Origin: Patescibacteria group bacterium | GTDB lineage: Bacteria; Patescibacteriota; Patescibacteriia; UM-FILTER-42-10 | DNA length: 42,611 bases | Assembly (NCBI GenBank): GCA_018825385.1 | Contig: JAHJEX010000056.1 | Span: 1 to 42,611 of the forward strand | Reading direction: 5' to 3' | Shown here: positions 21,558 through 30,159 of the stretch, in pieces | Layout: every line of letters starts with the position of its first letter | Position numbering within the stretch: position 1 is the stretch's first letter | Notes under the pieces: model-generated | Seen by the model: only the letters and a program-made list of their open reading frames with translations | The model's database searches: none | Told to the model about the DNA's origin: nothing | Position numbers and translations under genes: made by a program

Positions 21558-23339
21558 ATGAACGTCAGAAGATATTCGAAAGCAACAAAACGGCAAAATT
21601 ACGGTAGAGCTTCTTCTGATCGAAAGAAGAAAAAGTTCAGCCGTATCCATTTTCTAGTTGCAGTTTTCACTGTATTTGTTGTAGCAATTGTTGTTAGACT
21701 TTTTTCCCTGCAAGTTCTGCAACACGGTTTTTATGAAGCGCTGGCTGAGGGGCAGCATGCTATTTCTCAGTTATTACTTCCTGATCGTGGTGAGATATTA
21801 GCCTATGATAACTATTCTAAAGAACCGCATTCAGTGGCAACCAATTTGGATGTAAATTTGGTATTTGCTATTCCGAAGCAGATAGAAAATCCAGAAGAAG
21901 TTTCGGAAAAACTATTGCCTTATGTTGATTTAGAGGAGGAAGAATTATTGAGAAGACTTTCCAAAGAAGATGATATTTACGAACCGATCGAACACAATGT
22001 ATCTGATGAAAAATGGGAAGAGCTCCAACAATTAAATCTTCCTGGAATAGATGCCACAACTGAACGCACGCGCTACTACCCAGAAAAAGAAACATTTAGC
22101 CACTTAACTGGTTTTATTGGGTTCAGTGATGATCAACGAATTGGTCAATATGGAATCGAGGGCTACTTTGATGAGGAATTGGCAGGAGAACAGGGATTCC
22201 TAAAAACAGAGCAAGATGCCGGTGGTAGATGGATAACTGTTGGCAATACTTTGTTGGAAGAGGCTAAAGATGGAAATAGCATCATACTAACAATTGATCA
22301 TGCTGTTCAGTTTTACGTGTGCGACAGGCTTGCCGAAGCTGTACAAAGACATGGCGCCAGTGAAGGAAGCGCAATAGTCATGAATCCTTCTACGGGAGCG
22401 ATACTTGCTATGTGCAATGCGCCGGAATATGACGCTAATAATTATTCAGAAGTTGAAAATATAGAAGTGTTTATAAACTCAGCCGTTTCTGATCAATATG
22501 AGCCGGGTTCTGTTTTTAAAACTATTGCAATGGCAGCAGCGCTTGATATGGGTGCGGTAACTCCTACTTCAACCTATGAAGATACTGGAGAGGTGAAGAT
22601 TGGAAAATATACTATTCGCAATTCTGATCTAAAAGCATACGGAATTCAAACCATGACTAATGTTCTGGAAAACTCTTTAAATACCGGTGCTATCCATGCT
22701 GTACAGGAAATTGGTAATAAAGCTTTTTATCAGTATGTTTCAAAGTTCGGGTTTGGTGAGAAAACGGGAATTGAACTTGAAGGTGAAAATCCTGGAGATG
22801 TAGCTTCTCTGGCAACTTTGGGGGATATTTATGCTGCGACTGCTTCTTATGGTCAGGGGATTACGGTTACACCGATTCAGTTGATAAATGCATATGCTGT
22901 TGCTGTAAACGGTGGGAATCTTATGAGACCCTATATTGTTGGCAAAGTAATCAAAGAAAATGGATTTGAAGTAGAAACAGAACCGGAAATAATTCGTCAG
23001 GTTATTTCTGCTGAAACTTCCAGAACGATAAAAGCGATGTTAGTAAGTGTAGTAAATAAAGGGCATGCTTCCAACGCACAGGTGCCCGGGTATTTCGTAG
23101 GTGGCAAAACAGGAACAGCGCAAATAGCAAAAAGCACCGGAGTGGGATATGAATCAACTCGGCATAATGATACTTTTGTCGGGTTTGCCCCTGTAGATGA
23201 GCCAGAATTTGTGGTGCTAACAAAAATTAATGAACCAAAAGATGTCCCTTGGGCTGCATCATCAGCCGCTCCTCTATTTGGTGATATTATGAAGTTTTTA
23301 GTTGACTATTATCAAATACCTCCTGATGAGGTAGAGTGA
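21558..23339 (+). CDS. ftsI: Septal peptidoglycan transpeptidase (class B PBP, FtsI/PBP2), 593 aa
   Basis: Cross-links peptidoglycan at the division site. Basic cytoplasmic N terminus, one anchor helix (about 32-50), pedestal domain, then the transpeptidase with the active-site motifs SVFK (318-321, nucleophile Ser318), SLN (373-375) and KTG (517-519). No C-terminal PASTA domains. There is a 91-nt gap from ftsL. It is the last gene before the right-hand inverted repeat. Confidence 0.95.
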   Translation: MNVRRYSKATKRQNYGRASSDRKKKKFSRIHFLVAVFTVFVVAIVVRLFSLQVLQHGFYEALAEGQHAISQLLLPDRGEILAYDNYSKEPHSVATNLDVNLVFAIPKQIENPEEVSEKLLPYVDLEEEELLRRLSKEDDIYEPIEHNVSDEKWEELQQLNLPGIDATTERTRYYPEKETFSHLTGFIGFSDDQRIGQYGIEGYFDEELAGEQGFLKTEQDAGGRWITVGNTLLEEAKDGNSIILTIDHAVQFYVCDRLAEAVQRHGASEGSAIVMNPSTGAILAMCNAPEYDANNYSEVENIEVFINSAVSDQYEPGSVFKTIAMAAALDMGAVTPTSTYEDTGEVKIGKYTIRNSDLKAYGIQTMTNVLENSLNTGAIHAVQEIGNKAFYQYVSKFGFGEKTGIELEGENPGDVASLATLGDIYAATASYGQGITVTPIQLINAYAVAVNGGNLMRPYIVGKVIKENGFEVETEPEIIRQVISAETSRTIKAMLVSVVNKGHASNAQVPGYFVGGKTGTAQIAKSTGVGYESTRHNDTFVGFAPVDEPEFVVLTKINEPKDVPWAASSAAPLFGDIMKFLVDYYQIPPDEVE

Positions 23340-23350
23340 ATAATAGGGAC

Positions 23351-23376
23351 GGGACATGATCTCCAGAAAACCCTTT
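23351..23376. repeat. Right arm of the inverted repeat flanking mraZ-ftsI
   Basis: Inverted match (24/26) to 19382-19407. It lies 11 nt after the ftsI stop. Confidence 0.8.
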
Positions 23377-23425
23377 GTGAATTATTTAGCATATTTTCTT
23401 GTCTTGCACTATTCTAGTAGTAACT

Positions 23426-23560
23426 TCTAGATTCCGAATATCCGCCTACCGGCACATTCCGGAATGACAGGAAGTATAGTGCTTGTCAGCTTCGGGCCTG
23501 TCTGCCCCGCTACCTAGCAGCGGCTAGGCGATTGGGGACCCGGGAATCCAGTAAATCAAA
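23426..23560. repeat. REP-like palindromic element
   Basis: GATTCCGAATATCCGCC...GGCACATTCCGGAATGACAGG, then CGGGCCTGTCTGCCCCGC...GGGGACCCGGGAATCCAG; same family as 19105-19345 in the opposite orientation. The remainder of the 358-nt gap (23340-23697) shows no gene. Confidence 0.7.
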
Positions 23561-23697
23561 ATGTACAAAAAAAGAGAGGAAAAGAATTGATGCAAGTAAT
23601 AAGGAATTATGATATATGGGAGTAGGTGGTGAGCTTGCTCGCCTAAGCGGATAGTCACCTCAAGTATAAATAGACCATTTATTGTAGACTAATAATA

Positions 23698-24348
23698 ATG
23701 CGAACACCAGCGAATCCAAGGAGTTTCAAAGATCCAACAGCAGTTCTTTTTCGGACAAATTATATAGATGAAAATAATGTTAGGGAGTTAAATCAGTATG
23801 TTCGTACATTACAAGAATCCCGTGGTGAGGATTTCTACATACCGTGGTTTGATCCTTTTGATGGAGGAGTAAACGCCAAAATACTCTTAGTTGGGGAAGC
23901 GCCGGGTGGAAAAGCGAGTGGAACAACATCTGCAAGTGGATTTGTTTCAACTGACAATAATGATCCAACTGCCGAAAACATGTTTGTTCTTAGAGAACGT
24001 GTTGGGCTGGAAAGGTCACAGCTAGTTCATTGGAATATTGTACCTTGGTATGTTGGAAGTGGAATGCGAATATCAAGACCAAACACAGAAATGCTAAAGA
24101 ATGGTGCGAAAGAACTTGAACATGTTCTTAAATCACTTACCAAACTTCAAGTAATTATACTTCTTGGAAAAACAGCACAAACTGCTTTTTATAAAAATAT
24201 CCTGAATATTCGTAAAGGTATTAAGATATTTGATGCGCCACACCCTAGTCAGCAAGGTATATCCAAACACCTTCATCCCGGAAATAAAAGACTACTCATC
24301 CTTGCATTAAAGAAAGCAAAAATAGTAATCAGTAATAAGAAGCATTAG
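23698..24348 (+). CDS. Uracil-DNA glycosylase superfamily protein, 216 aa
   Basis: DNA-repair glycosylase fold. Motifs: ILLVGEAPGG (about 62-71, water-activating loop region), ENMFVLRERVGL, WNIVPWY, VIILLGKTAQTAF and the HPS loop (APHPSQQG near 182). The motif spacing fits a UDG-superfamily member rather than classical family 1 (which would have GQDPYH). It occupies the place between ftsI and murF where murE often lies. Substrate specificity unknown. Confidence 0.85.
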   Translation: MRTPANPRSFKDPTAVLFRTNYIDENNVRELNQYVRTLQESRGEDFYIPWFDPFDGGVNAKILLVGEAPGGKASGTTSASGFVSTDNNDPTAENMFVLRERVGLERSQLVHWNIVPWYVGSGMRISRPNTEMLKNGAKELEHVLKSLTKLQVIILLGKTAQTAFYKNILNIRKGIKIFDAPHPSQQGISKHLHPGNKRLLILALKKAKIVISNKKH

Positions 24349-24372
24349 ATTAGCAATTACGATTCAATAACT

Positions 24373-25680
24373 ATGTTAAAGAAAATTCTAGAAAAAAAAT
24401 TAAGATACTTGGCCAAGCGGATTTTAAATAAATATAAGCCGGAAGTAATTGGAATTACTGGAAGTGTGGGAAAAACTTCTACAAAGGAAGTAGTATCTGC
24501 AGTATTAGAAAAGAAGTTCAGAGTTCGAAAAAACATAAAAAATTACAACAATGAAATTGGTGTGCCACTTACCATTATCGGATCTGAATCTGGTAACAAG
24601 AACATATTTATTTGGATTGTCATATTCTTGAAGGCTTTTTGGTTAATTTTGTTTAGAAGCAAAAAGTATCCAGAAAAGTTGGTTATAGAAATGGGAGCTG
24701 ATCATCCGGGAGATATTAAATATTTGGTAGAGATGGCTCCATGTAAAATTGGGATAATCACAGCTATTGGCTCTTTAGGGCCAGTACATTTGGAATTTTT
24801 TAAAAATGTTGATGAGCTAATAGATGAAAAATCTAATATCATTAAACATCTTTCTCGAGAAGGAATTGCTGTATTGAATCGGGACGATATACATGTGTAT
24901 CCATTAAAAACAAAAACAAATGCTAAAATAATCTCTTTTGGGTTTGTGGAACAAGCGGATATTCGTGCCAGTGATGTTTCTATCGCTGATCACGTGGAAA
25001 TAGGTGAGAGAGAACCTATCACTGGTGTCAGCTTTAAACTACATTATAAAGAAAGCGTGGTGCCTATTGTGTTATCGCAGGTTTTAGGAAGACATCAAAT
25101 ATATTCTGCATTGTGTGCAGCTGCAGTGGGAACTATTTATGATATTAATATAGCAGATATAGCAGAAGTTTTGAGAGGATACACTCCGCCACCCGGTAGA
25201 ATGCATTTGATTCCAGGAATTAAGGGAACGGCGATAATTGATGATTCGTATAACTCCTCACCGGTCGCGACTATTGCGGCAATAAAAACTTTGGAAACTC
25301 TTCATGTGGAAGAAGGAAAAAGAAAATATGCAGTATTGGGAGACATGGCGGAACTGGGGACATATACAGAAGAGGGTCACGAAAAGGTGGGTCAATATGT
25401 GGCACGGGTTGCAGACATTTTGGTGACGATTGGTGAGAAAGGAAAAATGATTGCAAAAGCAGCTAAAAAAAATAATATGCCTGAGGATAGAGTGTTTGAA
25501 TTTTCTAATTCAAACGAGGCCGGAAGATTTTTGCAGGAGAGAATTAAAGAGGGCGATTTGATTTTAGTTAAAGGATCTCAGTCTGTTCGTACAGAGAAGG
25601 TGGTAAAAGAAATAATGGCAGAGCCTATGAGGGCAAAGGAGCTTTTAGTAAGACAGAGCAAAACATGGCAAAATAAATAG
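24373..25680 (+). CDS. murF: UDP-MurNAc-tripeptide:D-Ala-D-Ala ligase MurF, 435 aa
   Basis: Adds D-Ala-D-Ala to the UDP-MurNAc-tripeptide in peptidoglycan precursor synthesis. ATP-binding P-loop GITGSVGKTSTKE near 27-39, then NYNNEIGVPLT, EMGADHPGDI, GPVHLEFF, and the C-terminal domain start DDSYNSSPVAT. An unusual hydrophobic insert (IFIWIVIFLKAFWLILF, about 77-93) suggests membrane association; similar inserts are known in some MurF proteins. TAG stop, then a strong terminator. Confidence 0.95.
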   Translation: MLKKILEKKLRYLAKRILNKYKPEVIGITGSVGKTSTKEVVSAVLEKKFRVRKNIKNYNNEIGVPLTIIGSESGNKNIFIWIVIFLKAFWLILFRSKKYPEKLVIEMGADHPGDIKYLVEMAPCKIGIITAIGSLGPVHLEFFKNVDELIDEKSNIIKHLSREGIAVLNRDDIHVYPLKTKTNAKIISFGFVEQADIRASDVSIADHVEIGEREPITGVSFKLHYKESVVPIVLSQVLGRHQIYSALCAAAVGTIYDINIADIAEVLRGYTPPPGRMHLIPGIKGTAIIDDSYNSSPVATIAAIKTLETLHVEEGKRKYAVLGDMAELGTYTEEGHEKVGQYVARVADILVTIGEKGKMIAKAAKKNNMPEDRVFEFSNSNEAGRFLQERIKEGDLILVKGSQSVRTEKVVKEIMAEPMRAKELLVRQSKTWQNK

Positions 25681-25696
25681 CCCCGACTTTTTGGTT

Positions 25697-25731
25697 ATCC
25701 ACCCTCCAAAAACAAGAGTGGTGGATTTTTT
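25697..25731 (+). terminator. Terminator of murF
   Basis: ATCCACC / GGTGGAT arms with a run of six T. Confidence 0.85.
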
Positions 25732-25779
25732 ATTCTAAAATTTGCTATAATGAAGGCATAATACTTAATAGCAAAACAT

Positions 25780-28068
25780 ATGAATAAACGTTCCAATACT
25801 ATATGGCTTATTATACTGATAGTAGTGTTCGGTCTTGGTGCTTATTATATAGTAAATGAAAATGCTACGGATAATACGAATACTACGGTAGCAACCAATA
25901 CAAACGCATCAAACACTAATCAAGACACTAAATTCGTTGATTCGCTGAAAACGCCCGAAGCTCTGGCATCGTCTTTTGCCGAGTATGAACCGGTGATAGT
26001 GGATGTCGACCCGCAGGTTCCTGCAATTGACGTGGCGGAAGATTTTTCCAATGTGAATAATTTTGATCAAGTATCATACTTGCTCAGTGGTACAAATCAG
26101 AAGGCACAGTTGCTGGATGAAGGGTTTATTGTAGAACCTGGATGGGGTGATGAGTTCTTTTCTGTCTATGAGCAGAACAGATATAACTACAGACCAAGTT
26201 TTGTTACTGTTGATTCTCTTTTGCATAACTACCATCTGCTGTTTGATCATTTACTGAGACAAACAGAAGAAAGTTATTTGATTGAAAATTTAAAATCATT
26301 AAACGCTACAATGTTGAATGTCTCGCAGGAACAGTATGAGATTCTCAAAAATACTGATTGGCAAAATTCTGCTAAAAGAAATGTAGGACTATTTGCCGTT
26401 TCCAGTAGACTGCTTGATCCTACTGTAGAAATACCTTCAATCGTTAAAACAGAAGTGGAAGGGGAATTAAAATTAATAGAAGAGAAGGCGGGAATTGAAA
26501 ATGCTATTGTAGTAAACCTAGGCAGAGAGGAAGAACTTGGTCTGACAAATCCGACGGATGTGGAGATGCCTAGCCTCCTTTTAGAGGACTATTCACAATA
26601 CATACCAAGAGGTCATTATGATAGGACGGAGGAATTGGAAAAATATTTTAAATCAATGATGTGGCTGGGACGCATGACATACCGATTCAGCAATGCAGAC
26701 GAGGCAGCTTCCGCAATTCTCATTACTCAAGCGCTTTCAGATTCGGATATTTCATCTTTATGGCAGTCAATCTATGAGCCAACCAACTTCTTTGTTGGTC
26801 AGAGCGATGATATAACTTATCAGGAATTAGAGCCGCTCATCGATGATGAATACGGTGCTGTATCAGCAGTATCTGAATTGGCAGGCAATAGTTCAGCCTT
26901 TTCAGATCTATTTGTTGCTATCCAAGAAATATCCCCACCAAAGATCAATTCAATCCCAGTATTCCAGGCTAGTATTGAGCCCGATCGCGATACACAAATA
27001 ATAGGGTTTAGATTCATGGGCCAGCGATTTACTCTTGACGCTTCAATTATCCAGAGGCTGATTTGTAGGGATGTGGGGAATAAAAGAGGAACCATAGACT
27101 GCGGAGGACTAATTCCTGATTCTAGGATGCTTCCTAATGGTTTGGATATCCCTGCTGCATTTGGGTCAGACGAAGCTTATACTATATTAGACGATTTGGG
27201 TGAAACAGAATATTATCGATACCCAGAAAACATGGATTTATTGAAAAAGTATATTGTAGGTTTAGACCAAACTATCTGGACACAGAATTTATATTGGGGT
27301 TGGTTATATGCAATTAAACCACTAACGGAACCGGTTGATGAAGGTTACCCAGAATTCATGCAAAACCAATCATGGGTCAGAAAAGATCTGCAATCATTTC
27401 TGGGAAGTTGGGCAGAATTAAAGCATGATACAATCCTGTATGCAAAACAAGCTTATGCTGAATTAGGAGGAGGCCCGATACCGGAATATGATGATAGGGG
27501 ATATGTAGAACCGAGACCGGAAGTTTTCGGTCGTCTTGCCTCATTAACAAAAATGACGCGAGAAGGACTTGAACTGCGCGGTCTAATCAGCGAAAGTATG
27601 TCAGAAAATCTTACCCTTATGGAGACGCTTGCTACTTCGCTTAAAACAATTTCCGAAAAAGAATTGAACAATGAATCCAGAACAGAAGATGAATATGAGT
27701 TGATCCGGTCTTATGGCGGGCAACTGGAACATTTTTGGCTGGAAGTGAACAAAGCTGATATGGAAGTCGCAGGAAAGACTGCGGATCAGTTTCTCACAGA
27801 CAATCCGGCGGCAGTGATTGCTGACGTTGCAACAGACCCGAATGGGGATGTGCTGGAAGTAGGAGTCGGAAAAGTTGATAATATCTACGTTCTGGTTGAA
27901 GTTGAGGGGGTGATAAAAATTGCAAAAGGCGGTGTGTTCTCTTATTACGAATTTCCTTGGCCGCTTAATGATCGGTTGACGGATGATAAATGGAGAGAAT
28001 TATTGGTTTCTGATGAAGTACCTGAGCGCCCAGACTGGCAGGAAATGTTTCTCAGTCAGACGGAATAA
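25780..28068 (+). CDS. Membrane-anchored DUF3160 protein, 762 aa
   Basis: An N-terminal helix (about 8-26, LIILIVVFGLGAYYIV) and an Asn/Thr-rich linker lead into a large ectodomain. Segments such as PSFVTVDSLLHNYHLLFD, WLYAIKPL, WVRKDLQSFLGSWAELKHDTILYAKQ and KVDNIYVLVEVEG match the DUF3160 family as I know it. The function of DUF3160 is unknown. Its anchor (GAYYIVNE..TNT) closely resembles that of 35652-36749. The next gene starts 2 nt after the stop. A TATAAT lies about 28 nt upstream. Confidence 0.88.
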   Translation: MNKRSNTIWLIILIVVFGLGAYYIVNENATDNTNTTVATNTNASNTNQDTKFVDSLKTPEALASSFAEYEPVIVDVDPQVPAIDVAEDFSNVNNFDQVSYLLSGTNQKAQLLDEGFIVEPGWGDEFFSVYEQNRYNYRPSFVTVDSLLHNYHLLFDHLLRQTEESYLIENLKSLNATMLNVSQEQYEILKNTDWQNSAKRNVGLFAVSSRLLDPTVEIPSIVKTEVEGELKLIEEKAGIENAIVVNLGREEELGLTNPTDVEMPSLLLEDYSQYIPRGHYDRTEELEKYFKSMMWLGRMTYRFSNADEAASAILITQALSDSDISSLWQSIYEPTNFFVGQSDDITYQELEPLIDDEYGAVSAVSELAGNSSAFSDLFVAIQEISPPKINSIPVFQASIEPDRDTQIIGFRFMGQRFTLDASIIQRLICRDVGNKRGTIDCGGLIPDSRMLPNGLDIPAAFGSDEAYTILDDLGETEYYRYPENMDLLKKYIVGLDQTIWTQNLYWGWLYAIKPLTEPVDEGYPEFMQNQSWVRKDLQSFLGSWAELKHDTILYAKQAYAELGGGPIPEYDDRGYVEPRPEVFGRLASLTKMTREGLELRGLISESMSENLTLMETLATSLKTISEKELNNESRTEDEYELIRSYGGQLEHFWLEVNKADMEVAGKTADQFLTDNPAAVIADVATDPNGDVLEVGVGKVDNIYVLVEVEGVIKIAKGGVFSYYEFPWPLNDRLTDDKWRELLVSDEVPERPDWQEMFLSQTE

Positions 28069-28070
28069 TA

Positions 28071-28769
28071 ATGTCAAAAAAGCGAATTATCGTACTTAGC
28101 GCCATACTTGTTGTCGTGGCGGGGGTTGTGACATACAGATTTTGGAGCGGATCAAACGTAAAAAATAAGGCTATACCTTTTGATATTTTTTTGGAGCATG
28201 CTGTATCCGATGATCAATATATAGAAGAAGACGTTTCGGGCGACCACTTGCCGGAAACTTATATTCTTAGCAGTGGCAGATTGACTGTTACCCAAGCAGG
28301 GGAGGAATTGTGGCAAACACCATCTGAATGGTGGGTTGATCATTTTGAAATTGCTGATACAACAAGCGATGGTCAAATGGAAATAGCGCTTTCAGTCTGG
28401 AAATCAGGATCATACGGAACATCCAAACCGTTTTGGGTATCAGAGGAGGATAAAAGTGTAAAAAATCATTTCTTTGTTTTTGGGTTTAAAGATCAGAAAA
28501 TTCAACCTATTTGGCAGTCTTCAAACTTGTCTCGGCCGAACTGCGAATTTAACTTTAAAGATGTAAATGGTGATGGTATGGATGAGTTAGTAGTTATTGA
28601 AGGAGAGTATTCAAGTGATTTTATTTGTTCGGGCAAATATTTGGCGGTTTGGAGTTGGCAGGAATGGGGATTTTATAATGACTGGAGAAGCAAAGCGGGA
28701 GAATATGAGGGCGAGTTATCACAGGAGTATTTGGATCAGATAATTGAAGTGTCTAAATTTTGGGAATAG
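28071..28769 (+). CDS. Membrane-anchored VCBS/FG-GAP-like protein, 232 aa
   Basis: An N-terminal helix (about 5-24, IIVLSAILVVVAGVVTYRFW) is followed by an extracellular domain. Two calcium-loop-like motifs (VSGDHLPETYIL and DVNGDGMDELVVIEG) suggest FG-GAP/VCBS-type beta blades. It is directly downstream of the DUF3160 gene and probably shares its transcript; the two may act together at the surface, by inference from position only. Confidence 0.75.
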   Translation: MSKKRIIVLSAILVVVAGVVTYRFWSGSNVKNKAIPFDIFLEHAVSDDQYIEEDVSGDHLPETYILSSGRLTVTQAGEELWQTPSEWWVDHFEIADTTSDGQMEIALSVWKSGSYGTSKPFWVSEEDKSVKNHFFVFGFKDQKIQPIWQSSNLSRPNCEFNFKDVNGDGMDELVVIEGEYSSDFICSGKYLAVWSWQEWGFYNDWRSKAGEYEGELSQEYLDQIIEVSKFWE

Positions 28770-28829
28770 TATAATTGACAAAACGGCTCTGTTTGATAAA
28801 ATATAAGTACAACACAAAAAGATTATTTG

Positions 28830-28855
28830 AGGCGTCCTAGGCGATGCCTTTTTTA
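28830..28855 (+). terminator. Terminator before the four-helix-bundle gene
   Basis: AGGCGTC / GATGCCT (7 pairs, one G-T), then six T. Confidence 0.75.
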
Positions 28856-28883
28856 AATCTCTAATTCCTAATATCTAATTTCT
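28855..28883. repeat. Left inverted repeat of the four-helix-bundle element
   Basis: aatctctaattcctaat...tttct here is inverted at 29292-29315. Similarity continues imperfectly to the start codon and, on the other side, to the stop codon. Confidence 0.75.
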
Positions 28884-28895
28884 TATCAAATCCCA

Positions 28896-29267
28896 ATGAC
28901 CAATGGAAAAATTAATAAATATGATCTAGAGGAAAGGACTGCGAAACTTGGAGAGCAGATAATAAAATTCACAAATGACATGCCTAAAAGTCCAGTGACG
29001 CTACCCCTGATTACCCAATTAGTAAAATCAGGCACAAATGTCGGGGCAAATTATTGCGAAGCTGATGACGCTGAGTCAAGAAAAGATTTTAAGCACAAAA
29101 TTGGGATTTGCAAAAAAGAAGCTAGAGAAACAAAACATTGGCTGAGAATGATTATTATTGCTGTACCATCCTGCAAAAATGAAGCCATGAAATTGTGGCA
29201 GGAAGCAAAGGAGTTAAATCTTATTTTTAATGCAATAACTAATTCATTAAAGAGGAATATCGAGTGA
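28896..29267 (+). CDS. Four-helix-bundle protein (S23/IVP family, PF05635), 123 aa
   Basis: Pattern of the 23S rRNA intervening-sequence protein family: KYDLEERTAKLGEQIIKF, then LVKSGTNVGANYCEAD, RKDFKHKIGICKKEARETKHWL and a last helix (LIFNAITNSLK). Members form pentameric four-helix bundles and include the accessory protein of diversity-generating retroelements; no reverse transcriptase is present here. The gene is tightly framed by inverted repeats, and its start codon lies within the repeat, so it looks like a small mobile cassette. Confidence 0.9.
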   Translation: MTNGKINKYDLEERTAKLGEQIIKFTNDMPKSPVTLPLITQLVKSGTNVGANYCEADDAESRKDFKHKIGICKKEARETKHWLRMIIIAVPSCKNEAMKLWQEAKELNLIFNAITNSLKRNIE

Positions 29268-29291
29268 TTGGACATTATGCATTAGGCATTT

Positions 29292-29315
29292 ATTAGAAAT
29301 TAGGAATTAGAGATT
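29292..29315. repeat. Right inverted repeat of the four-helix-bundle element
   Basis: attagaaattaggaattag... is the reverse complement of the left repeat with a 7-nt gap. Confidence 0.75.
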
Positions 29316-29397
29316 GAATCATTCGCAGTCTTGCATATTTATCTAGCTGTGCTAAAATAAAAACAAAGGTAGATAAGATTATGGGGGCGTCCAGTTC

Positions 29398-29523
29398 TTG
29401 CGACGGCTCGTTTTGTTTTTTGGAAAGATAAACTCCGCCAAACTAAAACAAAATACCCGCGAAGATGTTTATGCAGCGACGGCGCAAATAAGTGTGGACA
29501 AATATTTAAAGGTCGAACAATAA
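29398..29523 (+). CDS. Possible 41-aa ORF (TTG start), uncertain
   Basis: Reads RRLVLFFGKINSAKLK... and ends KYLKVEQ, 10 nt before the metalloprotease. A TTGCAT-16-TAAAAT promoter candidate is at about 29332-29359. No SD. A TTTTGTTTT / AAAACAAAA inverted repeat lies within. It may equally be a decayed gene remnant. Confidence 0.25.
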   Translation: MRRLVLFFGKINSAKLKQNTREDVYAATAQISVDKYLKVEQ

Positions 29524-29533
29524 TTATTAATAA

Positions 29534-30139
29534 ATGATTATTAACAATAAGACTATGCCTAAATTAATAGTTCTTAATAATAAAAATCGAAAAATAATAC
29601 CAATCCTGCTAATATTTGAACTGGCTTTTATATTTTTTCCTCATAGTGATTCAAAGGCATATACTTATGGAGGTCAAAAATGGAGTAATGGTAAAGCAGG
29701 TTATTATCTTGATATAGCAGGATGGGATCCAACTTTGATTGTGTATCCGGCGCATACTTGGAATGATGCTGGGTCGCCGTTCAGGTTCAATTTCAAAGGG
29801 CATAATATATATCACGATAGAGATGGTAAGAATACAGTTACACGTTTTACAATGAATAATAGTAGGCCAGCTGAGACTCGTCTTAGATGGAATGGGAACT
29901 CTCTTTCTGAGGCTGATGTGGTTTTTAATATGCGTTATGGATGGGGATGTTGTGGGGAGCCAAATTTATATGATGTCAAAAACGCAATGACTCATGAGTT
30001 TGGCCACTGGTTAGTCTTACTGGATCAAAACAATCCCTGGGACTATTGGGATACGATGTACAAAACTACTTATCCGGGTGAGACAAGAAAGAGAACACTG
30101 CATAGCGATGATAGGAATGGAATTAATTACATCTATTAG
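29534..30139 (+). CDS. Secreted matrixin/snapalysin-like metalloprotease, 201 aa
   Basis: A hydrophobic N-terminal segment (about 21-36, IPILLIFELAFIFF) then SKA suggests export. The catalytic motif HEFGHWLVLLD supplies His, Glu, His and an Asp in the third-ligand position, as in snapalysins (HExxHxxGxxD), though the usual glycine is Val. A following DTMYKTT fits the Met-turn, and RTLHSDDRNGINYIY matches the matrixin C-terminal LxxDDxxGI pattern. Start at 29534 or 21 nt later (second ATG). No SD. Confidence 0.85.
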   Translation: MIINNKTMPKLIVLNNKNRKIIPILLIFELAFIFFPHSDSKAYTYGGQKWSNGKAGYYLDIAGWDPTLIVYPAHTWNDAGSPFRFNFKGHNIYHDRDGKNTVTRFTMNNSRPAETRLRWNGNSLSEADVVFNMRYGWGCCGEPNLYDVKNAMTHEFGHWLVLLDQNNPWDYWDTMYKTTYPGETRKRTLHSDDRNGINYIY

Positions 30140-30140
30140 T

Positions 30141-30146
30141 TATAAT
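30141..30146 (+). promoter_or_regulatory. -10 box of the 30160 gene
   Basis: TATAAT directly after the metalloprotease stop, 13 nt before the next ATG; no good -35 box. Confidence 0.45.
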
Positions 30147-30159
30147 TAAGTAAACGACT

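Noticed and set aside
29381-29431. ATG-started 16-codon ORF (MGASSSCDGSF...)
   Set aside because: No SD and too short; overlaps the alternative 41-aa frame, which is itself weak.
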